This document shows, in pieces, positions 1 through 9,212 of a stretch of 64,000 nt of DNA. The notes beneath the pieces are model-generated. The model searched no databases. It was not told the origin of the DNA and saw only the letters and a program-made list of their open reading frames with translations. The DNA lies in assembly GCA_963725895.1 (NCBI GenBank), contig CAVSAJ010000001.1, forward strand, positions 2,480,001 through 2,544,000, read 5' to 3'. The position numbers and the translations under genes were made by a program. Within the stretch, counting starts at the first letter, position 1. Each line of letters starts with the position of its first letter. This DNA is from Bog-473 sp963725895 (GTDB lineage: Bacteria; Actinomycetota; Acidimicrobiia; Acidimicrobiales; RAAP-2).

Positions 1-1
1 C

Positions 2-1042
2 GTGACGCTGTTGGCGTCGCAGCTCGCGACGGCCCTGGTCCGAGTGCCGTTCCGTCACCCACTGCGCGGGCAGTCCACCCCCTGGTCGAACCTCGGGATG
101 GCGGTGACACGTGAAATGACGCGTTCGTTCATGGGGTATGCCTCGGCGTTGCGCATCCCCGAATTCCGCTCCCTGGAGCTCGTGGTGGACGAGATCTGCC
201 AGTGGATCATGCCGCCCTTCGTCCGCTCACTCGACGTCGACGGGTATGCCTGCGAGTTCGGCGGGGTTCCCGGCATCTTGTACCTGCCTCGGGCCGTGCC
301 TCCCGTCGGCGTCATCCTCTACCTCCACGGTGGTGGGTACATCGGTACCTCACCCACGATGTACGCGTTCTATACCGCCCGGGTGTGCCGCGAGACTGAA
401 TGTGCAGTCTTCGTGGCCGACTATCGGCTGGCCCCCGAGTTCCCGTTCCCTGCGGGCGCGGAGGACGCATCGGCCATCTACTACGAGTTCATCGCCCGGG
501 GAGTCGGTCGCGAGCGAATCTTTCTCGCCGGCGACTCCGGCGGTGGCGGCTTGGCCAACACGGTGCTGTTGATCAACCCGGCGCGCGTCAAGCCGGTGCG
601 CCCCGCCGGGCTCGTGCTCTTCTCGCCCGAGGTCGACCTGCTCCTCGACGAACCATCGATGTCCGAGAACGCAGACCGCGACATACTGCCGTGGAACATC
701 CCCACCGCGTCTTATCTCCACGGGTTCGACCCCATGGCCGCGTCCGTCGCCCCTTTGACCGCGAATCTGAGTGGATTTCCGCCAACCTGCGTCACGTGGG
801 GCAGTTACGAGATGTTCCGCGATGCGATACGCCGCTACGTCGAACGCTTGCGTGCGGCCGGCGTCCCCACCGAGGCACACGAGTACGAGGGCATGTTCCA
901 TGTCTTCCAGATGCTGATGCCATGGGCCACCGACAGCCGGGACGTCTTTCGTCGCGTACGCCAGTTCATCCACGGACTCACCCGCGACTCTCCGCCGCCT
1001 TCGATCTCATTGAGCCGGCTGCTCGGAATCGGGGGCGACTGA
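2..1042 (+). CDS. Alpha/beta hydrolase (hormone-sensitive-lipase/acetyl esterase family)
   Basis: Predicted carboxylesterase of the HSL (alpha/beta hydrolase-3) family. An HGGG oxyanion-hole motif lies near residues 108-112, the nucleophile serine sits in GDSGGG near residue 178, and the catalytic His is in the segment GMFHVFQ near residue 300; an Asp in the region before it would complete the triad. About 346 residues is normal for the family. The reading frame begins with GTG at the window edge, so the true start may lie upstream. It is convergent with the CoA-transferase gene that follows, only 10 bp apart. The acyl substrate cannot be deduced. Confidence 0.85.
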   Translation: MTLLASQLATALVRVPFRHPLRGQSTPWSNLGMAVTREMTRSFMGYASALRIPEFRSLELVVDEICQWIMPPFVRSLDVDGYACEFGGVPGILYLPRAVPPVGVILYLHGGGYIGTSPTMYAFYTARVCRETECAVFVADYRLAPEFPFPAGAEDASAIYYEFIARGVGRERIFLAGDSGGGGLANTVLLINPARVKPVRPAGLVLFSPEVDLLLDEPSMSENADRDILPWNIPTASYLHGFDPMAASVAPLTANLSGFPPTCVTWGSYEMFRDAIRRYVERLRAAGVPTEAHEYEGMFHVFQMLMPWATDSRDVFRRVRQFIHGLTRDSPPPSISLSRLLGIGGD

Positions 1043-1052
1043 CCGACGTCCG

Positions 1053-2360
1053 TCAGGGCGACCCGATGGAGTCGGCGACTTTGCGCAGATCGGCCCTGAA
1101 GTCGGGGTGCGCGATATCGACCAGGAGGTGAGCTCGCTCGCGCACAGTGAGGCCCGTGAGTTCGGCCGCGCCGTACTCGGTGATGACGACGCCCGTGTGG
1201 TGTCGAGGCGTGGACACCACAGATCCAACAGGGAAGAGTCCAGCGATGCGCGACATCACGTCGCCATTACGCACGGCAGTGGAGCGCAGGCAGATGAGCG
1301 AATGTGCGTCGAGGTGGAACTCCGCGCCCGCGACGAAGTCCTCGTGGCCACCGACGCCCGAGATCTGTCGTCCGTCGATGCTGTCGGCGACCACCTGGCC
1401 GTAGAGGTCGACAGAGAGCGCGCCATTGATGGAAACCAGGTTGGCGTTGCGCGAGATGACGGTGGGATCGTTCACGACCTCGACCGGCAAGAAGGCAACA
1501 TCAGCGTTGTCGTCCAGCCATCCGTAGAGGTCAGACGTCCCCAGCGCGAAGGTGGTCACCGACACGCCGTCGAAGATGCCCTTGGCATCGTTGGTCACCT
1601 TTCCCGCTTCGTGCAGGCGCATCAGCCCGCTCGTGAACATCTCGGAATGGATCCCAAATCCGCCAAGCGATCCCTTCGCCAGCTCGTTCGCCACGACGTT
1701 GGGGATCGCGCCGATACCGGTCTGCAGCGTGGATCCCTGTCGCACATAGGAGAGAGCATGACCGGCGATGGCGTCGTCCACCTCGTCGGTTGCAGGTTCG
1801 GGCAAGACAAAAGGGGCTCCGGTCGCCTCCACCACCACGTCGACCATGTCAACGGGGATCGTGTTCTCGTACTCCGGCGGCAGACTCTTCGTCCGAGGCA
1901 GGTTCGGGTTCACCTCGATGATGAGGAGTCGCTCTGGGTCTGCGCCGGCGCGCAAGAGCTCGGGCCGCGTCGCGCCGAGATGCAGCGCGAGGTTGAGATT
2001 GCCGCGTTCGTCGGCTGGTGCCGCCTGCGCCACCATGATTCGAGGCGCGAAGCGAGCCAGGATCGGTGCAAACTGGCGAAAGCCGCCCGGGACGAGCTCC
2101 ACGTGGTGCCCCATGGAGTGCAGCAGCCGCTCGGCCGGCCCGAAGAAACCACAGCGGTACCGCACACCGGGCTTGGTGAACACGTCGTAGAAGTTGAGAC
2201 AGAGCGCGCCGCCGACCTGCAAGTCCTGCCAGTCGTCGCGGGCGCCGAGCGCCGTCAAAAAGGTGTCCGGATTTGCTGGCCCGAGTCCGAAGCCGATGGT
2301 GTCGACGGGCCTGACCAGAGCGACGGCTTCCTGCGCCGTGCACGTCGTTGGCATTGTCAC
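1053..2360 (-). CDS. Acetyl-CoA hydrolase/transferase family (4-hydroxybutyrate CoA-transferase-like)
   Basis: A 435-residue protein with the two-domain layout of the acetyl-CoA hydrolase/transferase family, which moves CoA between acyl-CoA and a carboxylic acid through a glutamyl-CoA thioester. The C-terminal domain has the GIGAIPN segment and, near residue 239, HSEMFTSG, whose Glu is the expected catalytic residue. The conserved end region with GAAELTG and LVDIAHPDFR is present. The frame is intact, unlike its right-hand neighbours. Acceptor specificity (acetate, succinate, 4-hydroxybutyrate) cannot be told from sequence alone. ATG 2360 is used; a second ATG lies two codons downstream. Confidence 0.88.
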   Translation of the reverse strand: MTMPTTCTAQEAVALVRPVDTIGFGLGPANPDTFLTALGARDDWQDLQVGGALCLNFYDVFTKPGVRYRCGFFGPAERLLHSMGHHVELVPGGFRQFAPILARFAPRIMVAQAAPADERGNLNLALHLGATRPELLRAGADPERLLIIEVNPNLPRTKSLPPEYENTIPVDMVDVVVEATGAPFVLPEPATDEVDDAIAGHALSYVRQGSTLQTGIGAIPNVVANELAKGSLGGFGIHSEMFTSGLMRLHEAGKVTNDAKGIFDGVSVTTFALGTSDLYGWLDDNADVAFLPVEVVNDPTVISRNANLVSINGALSVDLYGQVVADSIDGRQISGVGGHEDFVAGAEFHLDAHSLICLRSTAVRNGDVMSRIAGLFPVGSVVSTPRHHTGVVITEYGAAELTGLTVRERAHLLVDIAHPDFRADLRKVADSIGSP

Positions 2361-2700
2361 ACTCTCGCGCTCGCCATTGTCGCCGACTGCGGGCTATGGT
2401 CCCGGGCGCAGGATTCCAACGCACCGGAATCCATGACTTTCGGCTCTACCCTCGTTGGGGGGCGCCTCCGCACAATGTGTGGACACCCTCCTCTTCCCAG
2501 ACAACGGTGCTTGGAGAATGGCGGCCACCCCCCTCGGTCGCCATTTTCCAATTCCGGGGTCCTCCTGGTTCCGCCGCTCCTTCGTTTGCAGGAGGTCTCG
2601 CTGCGTTTCACAACGGAAACACAACACAGCGGACTACCAGCGGACACACAATCGCCACCGGTGCGGACACGGGCCGAGATCCCTGAGCATCCGACCTGAC
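2361..2700. other. Intergenic region without a recognised gene
   Basis: About 340 bp between the CoA-transferase start and the decayed response-regulator 3' end. Both strands have only short frames without domain signatures. It should hold the CoA-transferase promoter, but I see no convincing -35/-10 pair, and no clear hairpin terminator. Confidence 0.5.
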
Positions 2701-3216
2701 TCACGTGCCGGTCGCGTCCGAGACGTAGTTCTTGACCGTCTTCTCCGCGAGGAACATGCTCTCGGCAATCTGGCGGTTCGTGTACCCCCTCGGCGATGAG
2801 GGAGGGATCCGCCGTTCCTGAGCTGTGAGGCCGGCCGACCGGGGGTCGACACGGGGGCCTTCACGCAGCCGCGTCGGGACGCGATCGGTCACTGCGGGGT
2901 CGAGCAAGGACTGCCCTGCGCCGGCGCGCCTGAGGGTGTCGACGAGGTCCAGGCTGTCTTGCTTGAGGACGTAGCCCGCCGCTCCCGCCATGATCGAAGC
3001 GATCAGCGCCTCGTCGTCTGCGTACGACGTCAGCATGACGCATGCGATCTCAGGCATCGTCGACCGGATCTCGCGACAGACCTCGACACCGCTGCCGTCG
3101 GGGAGCCTCGCCCACGACTTCTATGTGTCGTCGTCCTCCTCGAGCAACGCTCGCAGACCCGTCCGGACGACCGCGTGGTGGTCGACGAGAAACACGCCCA
3201 GCGCCACGGGCGCCAT
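2701..3216 (-). pseudogene. Decayed DevR/DosR-type NarL-family response regulator
   Basis: Read from ATG 3216, the product starts like a DevR receiver (GVFLVDHHAVVRTGLRALL) and then meets a TAG after the EEDDD stretch. An IEVVGEA segment typical of the family survives in another frame. About 20-25 residues that should contain the phospho-acceptor Asp (VLDVRLPDG in relatives) are missing. Coding resumes in frame at RLPDGSGVEVC and runs through CVMLTSYADDEAL and GAAGYVLKQ into a LuxR-type HTH (TNRQIAESMFLAEKTVKNYVS). The HTH is itself disturbed before GYTNRQ and ends abruptly after NYVS. With no phospho-acceptor, a nonsense codon and a truncated HTH, it cannot be a normal regulator. It is divergent from the stress-protein gene, as DosR-regulon genes often are. 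Confidence 0.8.
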
Positions 3217-3223
3217 CTTGCCA

Positions 3224-3232
3224 TTCGGGACT
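3224..3232. promoter_or_regulatory. Possible DosR half-site between the regulator and the stress-protein gene
   Basis: TTCGGGACT matches the left half of the 20-bp DosR palindrome (TTSGGGACT-WW-AGTCCCSAA). The right half is poor (GATCCGGGC follows). It lies in the 74-bp divergent gap between a DevR-like remnant and a universal stress protein, the place where such a site would be expected. A single 9-base match is weak evidence. Confidence 0.3.
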
Positions 3233-3290
3233 GATCCGGGCTACTCCCGTGAGTAAAGGGGCACCCACCTCGATATGCTGACCATCGACC

Positions 3291-3950
3291 ATGGCACCCG
3301 AGGACGCGCCCGGCACCGGCAGAATCGTGGTCGGCATCGACGGCTCCGAGGCCTCGCTGCAGGCCCTCTCGTGGGCGGCCCGCCAGGCCGAGCTGACGGG
3401 TGCCGTGCTCGAAGTCGTGATGACATGGGAGTGGCCGTCCAGCTTGGGCTGGGCCGTGCCCGTTCCAGAAGACTTCGATCCCGAAGTCGACGTCCGCCAG
3501 ACGCTCGACGCGGCCGTCGCGCCGATCCGCACATCCCATCCGGGGGTTGCGGTGGACGCCCGCATCGTTTGCGGGCACCCCGCACCCACTCTGGTCGCGG
3601 CCTCGAAGGGCGCAGACGTGCTCGTCGTCGGCAGCCGCGGGCATGGCCAGTTCGTCGGCATGTTGCTTGGCTCGGTCAGCGAGTTCTGCGTGACCAACGC
3701 GCACTGCCCGGTCCTCGTACACCGCAAGCCCGTCCTAGCCTGCGCGCAGCTCCCCTCGCGGGTGGACGACGTCATCAACGCCCGGTCGCGTCGTGTGCGC
3801 TGGTCGATGGCACGCCGCCGTGCGGCCCTGCTCTCGCGTAGCTCTCGCATTCCCGGCCCCCCCGTCGTCGGCGCGGACCCCTCGACGTCGACCCCGACCA
3901 GCGCGGCGAGCGTGGACGCGGTCGAGGCCTCCAGCGCGTGCAGGTTATAG
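3291..3950 (+). CDS. Universal stress protein (single UspA domain, odd C-terminal tail)
   Basis: UspA-domain ATP-binding stress protein, a family commonly induced in hypoxia or stasis in actinobacteria. It opens with IVVGIDGSEASLQAL, and the nucleotide-binding GSRGHGQFVGMLLGSVS segment (G-2x-G-9x-GS type) lies near residues 113-130, followed by the usual HCPVLV end. The domain is complete by about residue 145. The remaining 70 residues are Arg/Ser-rich and antisense to the 3' end of the HDAC gene, so the natural stop has probably been lost to an indel near 3735, where a TAG sits in another frame. ATG 3291 is the only good start. Confidence 0.82.
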   Translation: MAPEDAPGTGRIVVGIDGSEASLQALSWAARQAELTGAVLEVVMTWEWPSSLGWAVPVPEDFDPEVDVRQTLDAAVAPIRTSHPGVAVDARIVCGHPAPTLVAASKGADVLVVGSRGHGQFVGMLLGSVSEFCVTNAHCPVLVHRKPVLACAQLPSRVDDVINARSRRVRWSMARRRAALLSRSSRIPGPPVVGADPSTSTPTSAASVDAVEASSACRL

Positions 3951-4820
3951 CCCCCTTCGAGAAACGAGCGCGAGCCGACCAGGGGGCGCGAACTCTCGGG
4001 CCAGGCGCGCGCAAGTTCGCCGTAGTCGCCGCTCGAGAGCTCGAGGTTGCTCAAGGGGTCAGCGTGGTGGGCGTCGAACCCGCAGGACACCAGCACCCAG
4101 TCGGGGACGAAGTCCTCGATTGCGCCGCGCGCCTCCCCGTCCAAGGCGGCACGCACAACGTCGCCCGTCGCTCCCGGTGGCAGCGGCAGGTTCACCGTGA
4201 GTCCGGGCGCACCCGCACCGCCGACCTCGACGGGACTTCCGGTGCCCGGGTAGAGCGGGTGCTGGTGGGTGGAGACATAGAGCACCTCGGCGTCGTCCCA
4301 AAAGATGTCCTGCGTGCCGTTGCCGTGGTGCACGTCCCAGTCGATGACGAGCACGCGCTCGCCCGCTGCCGTGCGCGACGCCGCCGCGACCGCGACGTTG
4401 TTGATCAGGCAAAACCCCATGGCCCTGGTGGCCGTCGCGTGATGACCCGGGGGGCGGATCGGGCACGAACGCGAATCCCTCGCCACGCCGCTCGAGCTCC
4501 GCTGAGCGCGTGGAGCCCCGCACCCGCGGCCCGGCATGCGGCCGTCCACGAGTCACTGCGCGCGTAGGTGTCGGGGTCGATGTTGCCGCCACCTTGTTCG
4601 CAGAACACCCGAACCTCGGTGAGGTACTCGACCGAGTGCACCCGTGCGAGCTCGTCCACCGACGCCTCGCGTGGACGAGGTGCACGATGTCATCCCCCAG
4701 ATGCAATGCGCCGACGCCGTCCATGACCGCCTGCAGCCGCGCCGGCCTTTCGGGGTGACGGGGACCGCCGTCGTGCTCGGTGAGGCCGACCGGGTCCGGC
4801 CAGCACGAGCGTGTCCACGG
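3775..4820 (-). CDS. Histone-deacetylase-family / acetoin utilisation deacetylase (frameshifted)
   Basis: A zinc-dependent deacetylase of the HDAC/AcuC superfamily spread over three frames. From a GTG near 4820 the pieces read VDTLVLAGP, GLTEHDGGPRHPERPARLQ, SVDELARVHSVEYL with GGGNIDPDTY, FAFVPD, then RPPGHHATATRAMGFCLINN. The core has VIDWDVHHGNGTQ (zinc Asp and His), FDAHHADPL (zinc Asp) and FLEGGYNL (Gly-Gly-Tyr). Frame changes fall near 4795, 4675, 4505 and 4452, the last in a C/G run. Each piece matches the family in order, so single-base indels are likely. The 3' end is uncertain: the main frame runs on antisense to the stress-protein gene as far as 3050, while a stop at 3775 in another frame gives a normal length. 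Substrates could be acetylpolyamine, acetyl-lysine or acetoin-related. Confidence 0.75.
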
Positions 4821-4926
4821 CCAGAGATGCTAAGGGCTCACCGGGCCATCGGGACGCCCGGCGGTGTAACCCAGAGGAGGCCGACACGTTCCCCGGCCTC
4901 GCCGGCCGGTCCTACGCTGAACGGTG

Positions 4927-5939
4927 ATGGCGACGCTCATGGACGCATGGGTGGTCGACGTACCCGGGCCGATCGACACCCACCCCCTCGCCCGGGTCGA
5001 GAAGGATGTCCCCGAGCCGGGACCTGGCCAGGTCCGCGTCGAAGGTGCGGGCCTGCGGCGTCTGCCGCACGGACCTCCATCTGGCCGAGGGCGACCTCGC
5101 AGCCACGGCACCGGGGCGTCACGCCGGGACACGAGGTCGTCGGAGTCGTCGACAACTGGGTCCCGGCGGCATCGCGCTGGACAGGTGGGCGACCGCATCG
5201 GGGTCCCCTGGCTCGCCCACACCTGCGGGGTTTGCCGCTTCTGCGTCAGCGGGCGCGAGAACCTCTGCGTCGACCCGCGCTTCACCGGGTGGGACGTCGA
5301 TGGCGGCTATGCCGCCTACGCACTGGTGGACGAGGCCTACGCGTATGCGCTGCCCGACGCCTTCGACGACGTCGAGGCCGCACCGCTGCTCTGCGCCGGC
5401 ATCATCGGCTATCGGGCGCTGCTGCGGGCCAACCTTCCCGAGGGAGGGCGGCTCGGCATCTACGGGTTCGGCGGCTCCGCCCACCTCACCGCACAGATTG
5501 CCCTGGCGCGCGGTGCGCGTGTCCACGTCATGACCCGCTCGCCCGAGGCCCAGCGCCTGGCGCCGAGCTGGGCGTGCACAGCGCCGGCGATGCGGATGTC
5601 GCACCCCCCGAGCCCCTCGACTCGGCGATCCTCTTTGCTCCGGTCGGCACGCTGGTGCTGCCGGCGCTGGCCGCGCTCGACCGGGGCGGGACCCTCGCCA
5701 TCGCCGGGATCTACCTGAGCGACGTGCCTCAGCTCCACTACGAGGACCATCTCTTCGAGGAGCGCACGCTCCAGAGCGTGACGGCGAACACCCGGCACGA
5801 CGGCGAGGAGTTCCTCGCCGAGGCGGCCCGCTTCGGCATCCGTGTCTCGGCGACCGCCTATCCGATGGCCCGGGCCGACGAGGCACTCGCAGACCTGGCC
5901 CACGACAGGGTCAACGGGGCGGCGGTCCTGGTCGCCTGA
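4927..5939 (+). CDS. Zinc-dependent alcohol dehydrogenase, MDR family (frameshifted)
   Basis: NAD(P)-dependent medium-chain dehydrogenase. Fragments in order: MDAWVVDVPGPIDTHPL; ACGVCRTDLHLAEGD (catalytic zinc Cys); TPGHEVVGVVDN; GVPWLAHTCGVCRFC with GRENLC (structural zinc cysteines); YGFGGSAHLTAQIA (Rossmann loop); then FAPVGTLVLPALAALDRGGTLAIAGIYLS to the end. The frame changes near 5045, 5112, 5185 and 5565, each time with good family sequence on both sides. The assembled length (about 335 residues) is normal. It is divergent from the HDAC gene with a gap of about 106 bp. A similar class is often annotated as zinc-binding alcohol dehydrogenase family or AdhA-like; the alcohol used is unknown. 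Confidence 0.78.
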
Positions 5940-6000
5940 CGTGGATACGGCCAGGCGTCACCGACCCGGCCTGGCACCGTGTCCGGCCGTCTGAACACGA

Positions 6001-6030
6001 AAAAGAACCCGGGTCGAGACCCGGGTTTGC
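6001..6030 (-). terminator. Intrinsic terminator-like hairpin downstream of the NUDIX gene
   Basis: A perfect inverted repeat (AACCCGGGT at 6007-6015 with ACCCGGGTT at 6020-6028, loop CGAG). On the minus strand it is followed by a TTCTTTTT tract (complement of 6000-6006), so it best terminates leftward transcription from the NUDIX gene. Plus-strand transcripts from the alcohol dehydrogenase gene would see the same stem followed by GTTT only. The region 6031-6216 contains nothing else I recognise. Confidence 0.7.
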
Positions 6031-6216
6031 AGAGGCGCCGACGGTGCCCCAGCCGATTCACGTCAAAGCGCTGTCGCAGGGCCCTTGGCGATAGGTCCTG
6101 GAGCTCTCGACTGGGGCACGCACGCCGGCAGTGCGATCAGGCGGTAGATCGCTACGCCCATTATTCCCGATCGGCCGACGCTTTAAACACCGAATTTCAG
6201 GAAATTTTGAAAGGGT

Positions 6217-6659
6217 TTAGATGAGGGGTTCGACCTGGTCAGCGGCCATAAGTACCGCCACCAACTCCCTGTCTCGCGGATAGGTCAACGCCCGTGAATG
6301 GCATGTTCCAAAGAAAGCCAGCGCAATTCGTCGACTTCTTCGTTCGGCGTGAAGATACCCGTCCTCGGCCGCCATGACCCAGTAGGCCACGGCCTTGGGA
6401 CGTCCCTTGCGATCGAGATATTCGGTGTGTCCGATGAAGCGGATCAGGCGACAGGTCCATGCCCGTCTCCTCGCGCACCTCTCGGAGGGCGGCCAGCTCG
6501 AAGGTCTCGCCCGGCCTCGAGCTTGCCCTTGGGGAACGACCAGTCCTGGTGCGCCGGTCGGCGCACCACGACGATTTCGAGTGTCCCGTTCTGACGGCGG
6601 ACCACCAGCCCGCCCGCCGCCTGTACGACCTCTGTCGGTGTCGGGAGCTCAGCCGTCAT
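6217..6659 (-). CDS. NUDIX hydrolase (frameshifted)
   Basis: Small MutT-like NUDIX pyrophosphohydrolase. From ATG 6659 it reads MTAELPTPTEVVQAAGGLVVRR, then SFPKGKLEAG (start of the Nudix box). After a frame change near 6500 comes ALREVREETGMDL, completing the REVxEExGx signature. RKGRPKAVAYWVM, the NEEVDELRWLSLEHAIHGR segment and ALTYPRDRELVAVL follow in successive frames, with shifts near 6445, 6350 and 6295, ending at a TAA at 6217. Family order and total length of about 147 residues are normal, so indels rather than selection probably explain the breaks. It is divergent from the CYTH-CHAD gene; NUDIX and CHAD proteins both act on phosphoanhydrides, but no shared pathway can be proven. Confidence 0.72.
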
Positions 6660-6845
6660 CGCCCGTCGCGCCACTGCTTTCGAGACTACCGCCGCGACCT
6701 GCTCAATCCGCGGCAATCGGGGGTGACCACCGGCCCCGGACGCCCAGAGGATCCCCCGGCCGGCCGGCTCTCCGGCGTGTCGGCGCGACGCGTGCGTGGC
6801 CCGGACCTCGCCGCAGTGCCCGCTGTAGCCTGAACGAGGTGTCCG

Positions 6846-8754
6846 ATGCCAGGGAACCTGGACCGGGGCAGGCACGAACGGCAAGACCCCGTCGAGATCG
6901 AATGGCAGTTCGACGCGCTCGATCTGCGCCCCGTGGAGCGGTGGCTCGCCGCACTGCCCACGCTCGGCCGCCGAGTCCGGCGACCTCGGCACCGTCACGG
7001 CGCTGGCGCGGACCCCGCGTCGCCTGGTCGACTCCTATATCGACACCGATGACTGGCGCATCGCCCGCGCCGGCTTCGTCGCCCGCACCCGACGACGGGG
7101 CCGGCACGACGAGATCACGCTCAAGGACACGCGGCCCGCCGAGGGCAGCGGGCTACGCCAGCGCCTCGAGGTCACCGAGATGCTCCCGCCTTCGGGACTT
7201 TCCGCCCTCAGGCCCGACGGCCCGGTGGGGCGGCGGATGCGCGCCATCGTCGGGCGTTCGGCGCGTCCACGAGGTGCTCCAGGTCCGTACCCGCCGGCGA
7301 CCATTCGCCCTGCGCGTCGGCGGCGTGGACGCTGCCGAGGTCGCCCTCGACGACACGGTGATCGTGGTGGGCAACGGCCAGCGGCCGATGCAGCTGCGCC
7401 GGGTCGAGGTGGAGGTGCTCCCGGAATGGCTCGAGAGGCTCGAGCCGCTCGTCGAAGCAGCTCCGCTCGTCGTGTGGCCTCCGGCCGGCACACCTCTCCA
7501 AGTTCGAGGCGGGGCTGTTGGCCCTCGGCCAAGAGATCCCCGGCTCTCCCGACCTCGGTCCGACGGCGGTCGACAGCGACAGCTCCATGGGCGAGCTGGC
7601 CTTCGCCGTGCTCCGCCGGCAGCTCGCGATCCTGCGCGACAAGGAACCCGGGACGCGACTGGGGGAAGATCCAGAAGAGTTGCACGACATGCGCGTGGCG
7701 ACCCGCCGCCTGCGCGCTGCGCTGGCGCTGTTCTCGGGCGTGCTGCCGGTACGGGCGCAGGTCTTCCGGGAGGAGCTCGGCTGGTTGGGCGGCCTGCTCG
7801 GCACCGTGCGCGACCTCGACGTGCAGCTCGAAGGTCTGGCCGACGTCTCCGATGACACCGTTGGGTGGAGTGCAGGCGCCGCGCCCCGAGGATCACGATC
7901 CGCTCGAGGAGCTATCTGCCCTCCTCCACGAGGACCGCCACGCCGCACGGGCCGTCTTGTTGAGCGGGCTCGACTCGGTCCGCTGGGAGCGACTCAGCCG
8001 CGGCGTGGCGGCCATGGTGCAGCAGGGACCAGCACGTCGGTCGGCCGCGGCACGGGTGCCGGCGGTCGTCGGCATGCCGGCCCTCGTGCTCGAGCGTCAT
8101 GCCGCGGTGGCCAAGGCGGCGAAGCGGGCCAAGAAGTCCGGGGTGGTGTCGGACTTCCACCGACTACGCATCCGTTGCAAACGGCTTCGCTACGCGCTCG
8201 AGTTCAGTGGTGACGTCTATGGCGGACGCACAAGCCGTTACGTGCGCCAGCTCACCGCGCTCCAAGACGAGCTCGGCCTCATGCAGGACGCCGAAGTGGC
8301 GTCGATTCGCCTGGCCGACCTGGCAACGGGGGCCACGCACCTGCCGCCGTCCACAGTGTTCGTCATGGGCGGGATCGCCGAGCGGCACCGGCGCGAGGTG
8401 GACCGGCTGCTCAGCCGCCTGCCCAAGGGACTGAGGCGAGTGCGCGGACGCGAGTGGCGCGACCTCCTCGACCTCATGGAACGTCGGCGAAGCGAGGCCG
8501 AGGCGGCGCGCCCGCCCCTCCGGACGACCTTGCGGGCCGTGCCCGAGCCTCCACCCGACACGGCGACCGGCACCACCTTGCCAGAGCCCGCCGCCGGCGC
8601 AGAGCCCGGTGCACCGGCCTCCCCCGTGTCTCCGGTCGCACCGGTCGCTCCGCCACCGAACGGACCAGTCGCCCCGGTTTCGCCCGAGCATCCCGCCGCC
8701 GTGCCGGGACTCAGCGCGGTGGCACCCCCAGCGCAGTCACGCCAGGGGGAATGA
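6846..8754 (+). CDS. CYTH and CHAD domain protein (frameshifted)
   Basis: The N-terminal CYTH (triphosphate tunnel) part contains EIEWQFDALD, then in the next frame VDSYIDTDDWRIARAGF with EITLKDT, then ALRVGGVDAAEVALDDTV and RRVEVEVLPEW. A CHAD domain follows, with ELHDMRVATRRLRAAL and a second helical repeat with FHRLRIRCKRLRYALEF, the conserved basic residues thought to bind polyphosphate. Frame changes occur near 6980, 7262, 7488 and 7862. The C-terminal 70 residues are a Pro/Ala/Val-rich low-complexity tail. CYTH proteins hydrolyse triphosphate or polyphosphate, and CHAD proteins associate with polyphosphate granules. The 3' end overlaps the convergent EthD gene by 18 bp. Confidence 0.8.
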
Positions 8755-9105
8755 CCCCGGATCATCGCCCATCACGACACGGGGGTGCTCGGTGAGCACG
8801 AAGTGCAGGCGGTCGGTGTCGAGGAACTGCTCAATGTCGGCCCAGATGTCACCGAAGTCGGGCTCCTGCATGTGGGCGCGGTAGGCGTCCATGCTCTCGA
8901 ACCACTGCACGGTCACACCGTCGAAGCCTGGGTCCGCGTCGCCGACATAGTCGTCCAAGGGACGCGGGTGCTGCTCGTAGCGCACCACGTGCCGGCCACT
9001 CGTGCTCGATGCGATGAGCGGGCCGTGGACCTCGCGCCAGTGCGCGTGGAACTCGTCCGGGGTGAGACCCTCCTTACGACGGAGGAGGCACGTGAGCCTG
9101 ACCAT
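8737..9105 (-). CDS. EthD-domain protein
   Basis: A small ferredoxin-like dimeric alpha/beta-barrel protein of the EthD family. MVRLTCLLRRKEGLTPDEF, the HWREVHGPL signature and a second conserved block VQWFESMDAYRAHM are present. ATG 9105 gives a normal N-terminus; an ATG nine codons upstream is also open. EthD-like proteins accompany catabolic and polyketide enzymes, but the substrate here is unknown and no obvious partner is adjacent. Confidence 0.75.
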   Translation of the reverse strand: MVRLTCLLRRKEGLTPDEFHAHWREVHGPLIASSTSGRHVVRYEQHPRPLDDYVGDADPGFDGVTVQWFESMDAYRAHMQEPDFGDIWADIEQFLDTDRLHFVLTEHPRVVMGDDPGSFPLA

Positions 9106-9212
9106 GGGACCTTGACCTCCTGTGCTCAGCACGTGCGGCGCAGCGGAACGCCGAACACCGGCACGTTAGGCGGCTCCGGGCCCGGTCCCGAATTGCAGCG
9201 GGCCCGGAGCGT

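Noticed and set aside
1107..2699. 530-codon plus-strand frame opposite the acetyl-CoA hydrolase gene
   Set aside because: Antisense shadow of a well-defined CoA-transferase.
3050..4549. A 499-residue HDAC ending at 3050
   Set aside because: The last 190 residues are antisense to the stress-protein and regulator genes and have no family match.
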